DNA from: Bolinopsis microptera
Taxonomy: Eukaryota > Ctenophora > Tentaculata > Lobata > Bolinopsidae
NCBI RefSeq assembly: GCF_026151205.1
Contig: NC_087074.1
Location: 3,906,001 to 3,970,000, forward strand
Length of the DNA: 64,000 nt
Direction of reading: 5' to 3'
Both the position numbers and the translations under genes were made by a program. The first letter of the stretch is position 1, and every line of letters starts with the position of its first letter. This document shows positions 58,001-64,000 of the stretch, in pieces. The notes below the pieces were generated by a model that searched no databases, was not told the DNA's origin, and was given only the letters and a program-made list of their open reading frames with translations.

Positions 58001-60729
58001 TCCCATTTCAAAACTCTGTATCTAAACTAAAAGTGCTATGGAGCCAGTCATTCAAACCGGATGCAAAAGTGTAATGGTTAATTATTGGAATTGTAGGAAC
58101 ATATTGTAGGATAGATATTATGTTCAATTCATACTGGATCAAGGAACTCCTTTTTCGCCACTGAGTGACCAATGGACAACACGAATTGTTCACTGAATTA
58201 TAGGCCCTCTTAGAGAGACCGTTTGAGAACCGTCTTCAAATAAGATCTCTGGGTTCTTAGTCAGGAACTGTATCGACGTATTATGATTTATTGGATATCT
58301 GAACATTACTGCTCGACCTGTATCATAACTGGTATTGTAGCAATCTGCTGAACAATTTATTGATGAGCTATACTTGAGTCTTGAGGGGCTTCCCCAGAAA
58401 TATTATGATGACCCGACAATAAATAAGCGTATACAAAGTTCGTTCATATTCAGCACTATGTTCCGTCAAGGGTTTATTAATTGCTCCGTGGCGTTTCTTC
58501 TTTAAAAACCACACCGGTCCCAGATGATCAAAATGTCATGATCCCCATTTCAGGATTGCAAGTACGGCGTGTTCATATCTCTATAACAGATAAGGACACT
58601 ATAGATAGCGGACTGTGGCTGAGCAGTGACAGTGATGTTTCTACGTTGCTATGGCAGGATCCCAACCACATTTCCTGGGGTCCGGGAACTTCTTACAGGT
58701 ATAATCTCTGTTATAGTTAGTTTTATTCATTTTTACGTGATTCTGTAATATAATAGTGATTGCTACCCTCCGAATCATTGAGAATATCCGGTTCTCTTAT
58801 GTTATGGTTTTTCAATAAATTTCATAGAATTGTATTCTAGATAAAGTTCCTGAAGCTTCACTTTAACTAGCAGTACAAATTATCAGGTGGATTGTATCAC
58901 ACCGACCCTCAATTGGATCTATTGAAGTACGGGTTTACACTGCTTCGGAGGGTTTGATTGTTAACTCAGGAACGATATTCGATTTAAAATTGCTTGGTGG
59001 GAAAATAGGAGTCTACAACTTCCACCAGTCACGGGCTACTTGGTAATTGTTGATCAGTAGTTGATAGTCTTTTCAGTAATAAATGTCATAAAGATGAAAA
59101 ACATGAGTTAATTAAGAAATAAAACAAACGAAGTATTTCCCAAACCTCAGATTTCCCATCTCAGTATCGTAAGTCCATTAAATTGTAATACTGAACATCT
59201 CCCTCAAACAGGACCAACATTGCTGTAAAGTGCGCTGAACCGGAGAGTTACGGCATCTCTCTATCTAATAGTCACGTGACTCTCACCTCACTACAACAAC
59301 TCAACCTCACCAACAACTTTATTATTAGTGCCTGGGTCAAGACAGCTGTTAAAGGGGTTGTCCAGCCTGTTTTATGCACCTCTGATACTGGAGTGTGAGT
59401 ATTGTGGGTTACAATCGCGTACACATTTTACGAGAATGTTCATTATTTGTAACAGTATAAAATACTCTGCAATGTTAGGATCTCTAATACGATTTTCTGA
59501 TGCGTGACCCGCCATGATAGTCTTAACTACATTAATTACATGACGATTTACAGATTTACAATGTGAAACAATATTTTCCTCAGATGCTTGTTTCTTGACG
59601 AGGATTTAAAGATTGTGGCCACACACGGTCAGACTACAGTGAAACAAGAGACACCCCTAAGTATAGGAGTTTGGAATCTTGTTGCTATGAAAGTGGATTT
59701 ACAAGAAGGCACTATCACTGTCTTTAGGTACGTGGTTGTTTAGAGAACGCTGAATGGATCAGTTTTATACATTTAAAGAGCTGTTAGATCCGTATCAGTA
59801 AGTCAGTAGCGACTTTAATTATAATGAGTAACCCAGAGTTGCATAATATACTACTGCGACAGATAATCATGCTGGTAGTGCCAGTCCCCAGAGTTATAAC
59901 TTTAAAATGCGTCATGTTACCCAAAATATTGTCTAGGGACAGATCTGAATCATCCGTTCAGCTACAAGAGAACGATCAGCCGGTGAATACCTCACACGTA
60001 TTGTACCTGGGAACAGATACGAGAAACAATTTTACAGGTTCATAGAGGGTGGTACCCTTGTCAAATCTACAAATTGCTTTGTTCGGTAATCGAACTTTAA
60101 CAAATTGAAGGAGGGAAATTAACAGGTGTAAATTCATCTCCGACAAATCTTTGATGCTTCAAATTCTTACTTGCATTACGTCAGGGAAAATGACGGACGT
60201 AAGGGTGATTTCAAGATTGTTAACAACAGACATGATCTCTGTTTTAACGAGTCCTAGTCTTGCAAGGGAGAGGAAAATGGGTATTGTGTCACTTCATCTG
60301 ACGTTTAGGGGCCGAGAAATTCAAGATCCTGATAGCTCAATCCAGGTTAGAACACTCAAGAAATAGGAAACACCTCCATTCAACTTAAACTCGATATTAC
60401 GCTTCTTCCAATTTTACTTTTACTCGTCCTTAATGAGATGAAATAAAATTCAAAGAAACATTTGCTAATTTTTAATGCTAGAGTCTTAAACATTTTAATT
60501 TATCTGTCAGGTAGAAGCCAGCAGTCCCTCGCCAGAAGTCGTGCCAGTGTTAATTACGGGTTATTTGCATCGGGTCAGAGAAAACAAGTCTCAACTTAAC
60601 AGAAGAAAAAGAAATGTTTCTGGTTTTAAGAAAAGAAGGCTGGCGATTACTGATATTCAGATGTTTGGAAGTCAGAGGCGGAAACGGGATAGAACTCTGA
60701 GGAGATTCGGTAGTAGGGAGGAGCTGTAA
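28233..60729 (+). CDS. Giant secreted LRR / fibro-slime / cadherin / thrombospondin fusion protein
   Basis: I join 17 exons: 28233-34067, 34259-34425, 34732-34847, 35141-35301, 40092-40314, 40534-40672, 40884-41022, 42126-42244, 42422-42517, 56492-56688, 58554-58698, 58887-59042, 59212-59394, 59584-59727, 59892-60037, 60185-60345, 60511-60729. All have GT/AG borders, all phases agree, and the frame stays open for 8,346 nt (2,781 residues). Domain order: signal peptide, LRR region, fibro-slime/PA14-like, cadherin-like, Cys-rich GCC2/GCC3-like, EGF, thrombospondin type 3 repeats, thrombospondin C-terminal domain, LamG-like domain, basic tail. There is no membrane segment, so it is probably extracellular matrix or secreted. 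The TSP3 and cadherin motifs bind calcium. Large non-canonical thrombospondins are known in invertebrates, but I do not know this domain order. Introns 4 and 9 are large and hold other features. Confidence 0.85.
34426..34731. other. Intron 2
   Basis: About 306 bp, GTTAGT donor and CAG acceptor. Nothing else seen. Confidence 0.6.
34848..35140. repeat. Intron 3 with a fragment of the 6.4-kb repeat family
   Basis: CCCACATCCAGAAAATTTTC followed by AATTTCCTCCCAG near 34929 matches the inverse of about 6388-6420. A second TTTCCTCCCAG occurs near 35020. Confidence 0.5.
35302..35853. other. Start of intron 4, nothing recognised
   Basis: Lies between exon 4 of the giant gene and the last exon I can see of the opposite-strand nested gene. 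It could hold that gene's 3' end, but no convincing exon is visible. Confidence 0.4.
35854..38541 (-). CDS. Nested secreted protein: discoidin-like domain, 24 Cys repeats, sushi
   Basis: Exons on the - strand are 37995-38541, 36506-37684, 36144-36338 and 35854-36034, all joining in phase 1, entirely within intron 4 of the giant + strand gene. The start at 38541 ([19 protein letters not shown]) gives a clear signal peptide; an upstream in-frame ATG at 38583 does not. Exon 1 encodes a galactose-binding/F5-8C-like domain ([32 protein letters not shown]). Exon 2 encodes 24 tandem 16-residue units of the type [16 protein letters not shown], the GCC2/GCC3 (ephrin-receptor-like) pattern. Exon 3 is a sushi domain ([23 protein letters not shown]). 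Exon 4 contains sushi-like [12 protein letters not shown] and [11 protein letters not shown], but its frames do not join: two single-base shifts are needed, so the 3' end is broken or misassembled. Expected to be extracellular; function unknown. Confidence 0.75.
36530..37684. repeat. Coding minisatellite, 48 bp x 24
   Basis: Each 48-bp unit encodes one 16-residue Cys repeat of the nested gene. As 48 is divisible by 3, another frame on the same strand also stays open for 410 codons ([15 protein letters not shown] type). That frame is an artefact: only the Cys frame joins a signal-peptide exon and a sushi exon. Confidence 0.9.
38542..40091. other. End of intron 4 with minor repeats
   Basis: Holds the promoter side of the nested gene. 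A 15-bp repeat (about GTGGCTTACGGA x 4) lies at 38839-38890. A diverged duplication of about 130 bp (39170-39310 and 39410-39545) shares GGCACTAGGGAAC, CAGGCAAGTCGAACA and TTAGCGTCCCCTAGT. No exon of either gene seen. Confidence 0.5.
41023..42125. other. Intron 7 of the giant gene
   Basis: About 1.1 kb with a short (AT)n tract near 42008-42023; otherwise nothing seen. Confidence 0.6.
42841..43188. repeat. 66-bp tandem repeat, left part (about 5 copies)
   Basis: The unit starts AGTCATCTGTAAAGCAACAG and ends in GACAAAGCGAGACATG. As 66 is a multiple of 3, frames on both strands stay open; they are artefacts. The array is interrupted by the foldback element and resumes at 44969. Confidence 0.9.
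43192..44968. mobile_element. 1.78-kb foldback DNA element with arms of about 0.85 kb
   Basis: Left end TAGGGCCTGTCGTGATATCA and right end (its inverse) pair, and the two halves are almost identical inverted copies meeting at a loop of about 20 bp near 44037-44056. It is inserted in the 66-bp array. AAAGCAAC is present at 43181-43188 and again at 44969-44976, consistent with an 8-bp target duplication of hAT type, with three extra bases (TGA) at the left junction. A 67-codon frame occurs in both arms (43209-43412 -, 44748-44951 +), reading outward; it has no known domain. No transposase, so non-autonomous. High arm identity suggests recent insertion. Confidence 0.85.
44969..45160. repeat. 66-bp tandem repeat, right part (about 3 copies)
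   Basis: Continuation of the array split by the foldback element, ending in ACATGAGTCGTG. Confidence 0.9.
46096..46164. repeat. 22-bp tandem repeat, about 3 copies
   Basis: TGATACCACTTTTTTGGCCA type units, the third degenerate. Confidence 0.7.
46640..46735. repeat. Degenerate GGTTAGGG-type patch
   Basis: GGTTAGGGTTGTGGTTAGC and further GGTTATGGTTAG units, followed by AAGTCACGTGAT. A complementary-type patch with an AAGTCACGTGAT neighbour occurs at 7028-7145. Confidence 0.4.
47036..47124. repeat. 22-23-bp tandem repeat x 4
   Basis: TTCAGACCTCTGGTTCGGTA units; copies alternate between GGTTCGG and GGTTGGG. Confidence 0.85.
49295..49345. repeat. Short tandem duplication
   Basis: ACCAACTTCATATCATCATC is present twice in succession. 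Confidence 0.75.
49983..50850. repeat. 20-bp minisatellite, about 43 copies
   Basis: The unit is GGCCCATATCAGTTGTAAAT, with GTGTC and GGCTC variants. In the last third, 21-bp variants (CAGTTTGTAAAT) recur every 121 bp (near 50491, 50612, 50733), forming a higher-order repeat. Confidence 0.95.
51005..51075. repeat. TTTAGTCTTAGTC repeat, about 3 copies
   Basis: TTTAGTCTTAGTCAATT-type units with irregular spacing. Confidence 0.6.
52190..52325. repeat. CCTTAAGT-rich patch
   Basis: About eight CCTTAAG/ACTTAAG boxes occur within 135 bp at irregular spacing. Confidence 0.6.
53285..53385. repeat. Tandem duplication of about 52 bp
   Basis: CTCGACCCTCAGAGCTTTAC with a following TTATAACGTGATC is present twice, with a partial third start. 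Confidence 0.75.
54384..54502. repeat. 20-bp minisatellite x 6, with CACGTG E-boxes
   Basis: CAGCACGTGTCCTGCAAAAA is repeated six times. Five copies contain the palindromic E-box CACGTG; one has GTACGTG. The array lies about 450 bp upstream of the micropeptide candidate. Apparent open frames across it are artefacts. Confidence 0.9.
54954..55085 (+). CDS. Candidate 43-residue single-pass membrane micropeptide
   Basis: An ATG-to-TAG frame of 44 codons encodes a short polar, acidic start ([15 protein letters not shown]) and one strongly hydrophobic segment ([19 protein letters not shown]) with a short C-terminus ending HISA. A good GTAAGT donor follows directly after the stop (TAACG|GTAAGT, near 55091), so the frame would fill the coding part of one exon with a spliced 3' UTR; a CAG acceptor lies near 55216. 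The layout, small polar N-terminus plus one helix, is that of small SERCA-regulating or other single-pass micropeptides, but no sequence family is recognised. It sits inside intron 9 of the giant gene on the same strand. It may be a chance frame, or an alternative exon. Confidence 0.4.
   Translation: MLSSDADENMNRYSRIVILGTIILLLLLVVSIVAPILFMHISA
55372..56142. repeat. 22-bp minisatellite, about 35 copies
   Basis: AAGCTGTTCATTCTATAAAT followed by AC, with very few variants (two AAACTG units, one TATGAA unit), so it is recently expanded. It ends about 350 bp before exon 10 of the giant gene. Confidence 0.95.
56615..56820 (+). repeat. Duplicated 3' end of exon 10, including the splice donor
   Basis: From TATAAGACATGGTTACATGG to ACTACTGGTTAGTACT, the last 70 or so bases of exon 10 and its donor (GTTAGT at 56689) recur at about 56744-56820 with one change (TGC to TGT) and a second donor at 56815. 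Confidence 0.85.
56689..57190. repeat. G-rich minisatellite of splice-donor-like units
   Basis: Units of the type GACTACTGGTTAGTACTGGG, or with TTATTATTGGGAGG, alternate with runs of 8-18 G. Many units repeat CTACTG|GTTAGT, the exact exon 10 border. The + strand is almost purely G-rich and could form G-quadruplexes. Open frames through it are artefacts. Confidence 0.85.
57191..58553. other. Rest of intron 10 with two coding-like fragments
   Basis: On the - strand (about 57616-57768) a frame reads [20 protein letters not shown] and [15 protein letters not shown] before a GTACCC. This looks like part of an extracellular beta-domain but has no partner exon. On the + strand 57831-58025 a frame starts [19 protein letters not shown] and ends ISKLCI. 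Neither fits the giant gene, whose exons 10 and 11 join in phase without them. Confidence 0.35.
60511..60729 (+). other. Exon 17: basic C-terminal tail with two RRKR sites
   Basis: The last 72 residues are rich in Arg and Lys and include NRRKRNVSG and [12 protein letters not shown]. Each contains RRKR, a furin-type cleavage motif, so the tail may be cut off in the secretory pathway or bind polyanions. TAA ends at 60729. An AATAAA overlaps the stop (60729-60734), implying a very short 3' UTR. Confidence 0.7.
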
Positions 60730-61758
60730 ATAAAACTTTCCTCTGTCGAGAAATTCCCATATTTCAGAGGAACATATTATTGTTGAACTTTGAATTTTGT
60801 CTGATTTAGACCCCACCAGACTCCAGAGATGTATATAAAACGTCATTTTTAGCAAGTTGTTGCCGCCTATGATTAAAGAGATATTTTGCAAAAGATAACT
60901 CTAGATCGTGATCACCATTTTTAAGTGTTTCATAATTCAATTTCGTTACATTCTAAATTATTTCGAAGAATTTGTAGCTTGCGAATAAACGATCTATAGC
61001 GTATGAAATGAGGAAATCGTTAGGTTTTAACAATAAAAAGCATCGTGCCGGCAAAAATATAGAAAAGTGGTATGCTGTAACCACAATCGATCTGTTCTTC
61101 AGAAAATTCATGACGAAATCTGATGTCTTCATCGTCATTAAGACTCATTTTTAAAGTTCAAGTTTAAAATGTCTTAATTCAAACACCTTGCTGTTGTTGT
61201 TATCATTGTTAATGTTATCATGTGAACATTATTTTGTAAATCCCTTTATATAACGTCGTTTAATTTACCTACTTATAAGTTATTTGGTCACTTTGTGTAC
61301 GTCACTCTTAGTCTTATGTTAAATGTGACGAGGAGGGACAATTTTGTAGTTTAATCTAGCTGTTGACCATCCATAATTTAAACAAGAGATGGGCGGCATC
61401 TTTTTGCCTACTCTCTCATAATTTCCGTGTTTATGTTGAGCTTGTTGACCACGTCAAAAAGTCGGAAACTATCTCGCGTACCTAACCTGCCTGACTCGCC
61501 TATATCGATATAAATCGACATGGCTCTACAATTCTTGCAGTAGACTGATTACTATTGCTACTTAGTGTTGGAACTTAACGTTAAACACATGCTGAGGATA
61601 AGATCACTTATATAAGTTATAGTAATAGCTATAGCTATAATATATATTATACACAAATCTATCTGCGATAACTTTGTAGCTAGCAGGAGTTGCATTCTGT
61701 GGGAACGGTGATAAGACCTCCCTCTTTAAATAGGAGACCAGAAACCGTTGACCAGAAC

Positions 61759-61853
<95 letters not shown>

Positions 61854-64000
61854 TTTGATCCCACCTGGCATTCTCAAACATTTTGTATAAATAAAGTCTG
61901 TCTTTTGTAGCAATGCAATACCGTGTCAGCCTGTACTAGTGTCTGTGAAAGTTTTTACCACGCTAAAAAATTTAAAGTCAGATGAATATTTTTTGCTATC
62001 TTTGTTGGACACGACTAGCCGGGGCCTGCTAATGTACCGTCAACTTCAAGTTGATTAAACAAGTTCAAATATATTCAAATTTTTTATGCATCATATTGCT
62101 ATATTGTCCTGGCTTCGTATGGATATAGAAATAGAATTGTTTAAGAACATGAACTTTTTATATTTCTTTCCCAATGTAGTACGTTTGATAAAACTTCATT
62201 CATGGCTTTTGTATCGCATGATCTGCATTGTCGTAGTTTTACATGTGGTATTTGAACACTGAACAGCATCGCTTATTGTAATTAGTCCAGTGTAGTAGAT
62301 ACAGAATAGACCACATTGTGGCTGCTTGAAAGGTGTGTCTTTTTCTTAACGTTTTTTGTTCGCCGTAACTTTCATCATTTTGATACCAACTTGAATCAAG
62401 ATTAAGGAAGCACTCTTTCTCTCATTCTGGATTTTATGTTAATGTCATTAACGATTTTTCAATGGAAAAGGTGATTCGCTAGAAAGGTTGAATTGCCAAA
62501 GCCTAGAAATAGATAACATATTTGTGTAAAATCCCATTTTCCCCTTTTCAATTCTTCCCAATGGGTGTTTAAAAAATAAAATGATCATCAGTAATAATTT
62601 TGGGATCCAATGGCGGGCCTCGATATTTAAATCAGATGATGGATGAGCAGATTTTATTCCAGCTCCTGAAAGCTTGATGTTAGCAGATGAAAGTGGATGT
62701 TAGCAGATGACAAACTCATTGCCGGTTCCTTGATATTGACTATATTAATGTTGAGTCCTTAACACTAACAAATTAACAAAATCCCATAGCGGCTTTTGTG
62801 AGCTTATGTCACGTGACCATAATTAAACATATCAATATTACTCACGGCCATTTTCCAGGGAAGTCGTAAAACTGCAAAAATGAATCAATAACTCTCCCGT
62901 TCATTCGAGAGAGTTCTTAGGCATTCGAATTTAATATGTTTTAGTTCGCTCGGATATCAGTCGTACCAGTTTCTATTTTGCCATACATTGTATTTTCTTT
63001 ATTGGAATTCTATCCTTCTCCCCACCGTGCTTTATAGTCTCAAGAGTGTGTAATACAGAGGTGTCCAAAACATGGTGTCGGTGATTGTGAATTTGCCCCC
63101 TTATTTGAAAGTTGTTGATTGAGCCTAATCGTAAAGTATTGAACCAAGAAAATTCGTTTGCACAAAAGATTTGTGCCAACCAAGTGTGAACTGTGAAGTG
63201 TCGCCCAATTATTTCTAACTTTTCGGACGTAAAGTTATCAAAACGTGACTAACTGTTTGAAAAATGTGGGGCCACGTGGACATTGCTCCTAAATAATTAT
63301 ATGTCCCATCACCTTAGTTTATAAAATTGTAAAATCATAGCCGGTAATCATGAATCACATGCACAGCATAATTAAATTAATGTCTTCCATGCATGTCATT
63401 GCTGGTGATGATTTTGATTTTTACAACTGAATGAACTGGAAAACGTGATAGGATTATTAATTTATTTTATAAAATCTTGCAGTTAGATAAGCAGATCATG
63501 CGTCAATATTGAATGGTGCCAACGCGATCAACGCGTGTTGTTATATTCTGGGGAAGGCTGGGGATTCTGGAAACATATAACTATTAATATTATAAGTAAG
63601 GTGATATGTTTGTCTCGTTTTAGAAGCTTTCAAATAATAGTGTGTTAGGAGTCTGCAGCTCTTTTTTTCATCTTCAGCTCTCATTTTTCGTTCAAAAGAA
63701 AAAGCGAGGAAACAATCCCATGGGAATTGGCATGTTTTGAGCTTTTGACCCTATGGCTATACATCGGTACTATACTTCATGCTCGGCCATTTTATTTATT
63801 GTGGCTGATAAAAAATAATTGGATCCGCCAAGTTATACTTTGGGTCAAATAATCGATACGAATTGGACCAAAATAGTTGCCAATTTCATTACCCGTGTAA
63901 TCAGCATACCATTAACATTACCCAATGCAAAAACCATTCCAGTACTACCCACAGAAAACCATAACTGTAGTATTACTATTACAAATAGTATAATAGTATT
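60730..64000. other. Intergenic region, no gene seen
   Basis: After the giant gene's polyadenylation signal there is AT-rich sequence without credible exons. It contains the (GA)n tract at about 61760-61849 and a short duplication (GATGTTAGCAGATGA x 2 near 62678-62710). Confidence 0.55.
61760..61849. repeat. (GA)n microsatellite, about 90 bp
   Basis: Nearly pure GA dinucleotides with one AAAG interruption near the start. Long Ser-Leu and Arg-Glu frames over it are artefacts. Confidence 0.95.

Larger units (their letters stand above)
42422..60345 (+). other. Exons 9-16: thrombospondin C-terminal domain and LamG-like domain
   Basis: Exon 9 ([16 protein letters not shown]) and exon 10 ([36 protein letters not shown]) begin the lectin-like thrombospondin C-terminal domain. 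Exon 11 ([20 protein letters not shown]) and exon 12 ([29 protein letters not shown]) complete it. Exon 13 starts with its last strand (TNIAVKC) and then begins a ConA-like/LamG domain ([14 protein letters not shown]), which runs through exon 14 ([13 protein letters not shown]), exon 15 ([13 protein letters not shown]) and exon 16 ([12 protein letters not shown]). A LamG-like domain after the thrombospondin C-terminus is opposite to canonical thrombospondins, where it is N-terminal. Confidence 0.85.

Noticed and set aside
61604-61913. Ser-Leu and Arg-Glu repeat frames
   Set aside because: Translation of a (GA)n microsatellite.

Overview
The window is nuclear DNA of an animal. The protein genes have GT-AG introns, the intergenic sequence is AT-rich, and several proteins carry metazoan extracellular-matrix modules (thrombospondin type 3 repeats plus a thrombospondin C-terminal domain, EGF, cadherin, sushi). 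Short introns, intronless divergent GPCR genes in a row, a discoidin-like plus Cys-repeat secreted protein and many short inverted-repeat elements fit a non-bilaterian animal, most likely a cnidarian. That assignment is inference; no species can be named from the sequence.

Layout. 1-4.1 kb: no gene seen, degenerate tandem and inverted repeats. 4.1-11.1 kb: three single-exon seven-transmembrane receptors on the + strand, two with a TATA box close upstream; a tRNA-Gly-derived element lies between the first two. 11.4-21.2 kb: a gene-dense block on the - strand: an ARM/HEAT-like helical repeat gene (with a + strand CAP-domain gene inside one of its introns), FHIT, GRPEL1 (mitochondrial GrpE), DPM1 and EXOSC4 (RRP41). 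The last four are conserved housekeeping genes and read as complete. 18.4-28.0 kb also holds at least five non-autonomous inverted-repeat elements.

28.2-60.7 kb: one + strand gene that I could join through 17 exons in a single open frame (8,346 nt, 2,781 aa). It encodes a secreted protein with the order signal peptide, long LRR domain, fibro-slime/PA14-like domain, cadherin-like repeats, Cys-rich region, EGF repeats, thrombospondin type 3 repeats, thrombospondin C-terminal domain, LamG/ConA-like domain and a basic tail. The first 1,945 residues come from one 5.8-kb exon and the rest from 16 small exons, which suggests fusion of an intronless gene to a thrombospondin gene. Intron 4 holds a complete-looking secreted-protein gene on the opposite strand (discoidin-like domain, 24 copies of a 16-residue Cys repeat, sushi). 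Intron 9 is about 14 kb and holds a 1.78-kb foldback transposon, several minisatellites and a possible 43-residue membrane micropeptide gene. Intron 10 begins with a duplicated exon end and a G-rich minisatellite that repeats the splice donor.

60.7-64 kb: a (GA)n tract and no gene that I can see.

The most unusual items are the LRR/fibro-slime/cadherin/thrombospondin fusion protein, the splice-donor minisatellite, two inverted-repeat elements whose internal motif flips orientation near the middle, and the micropeptide candidate.
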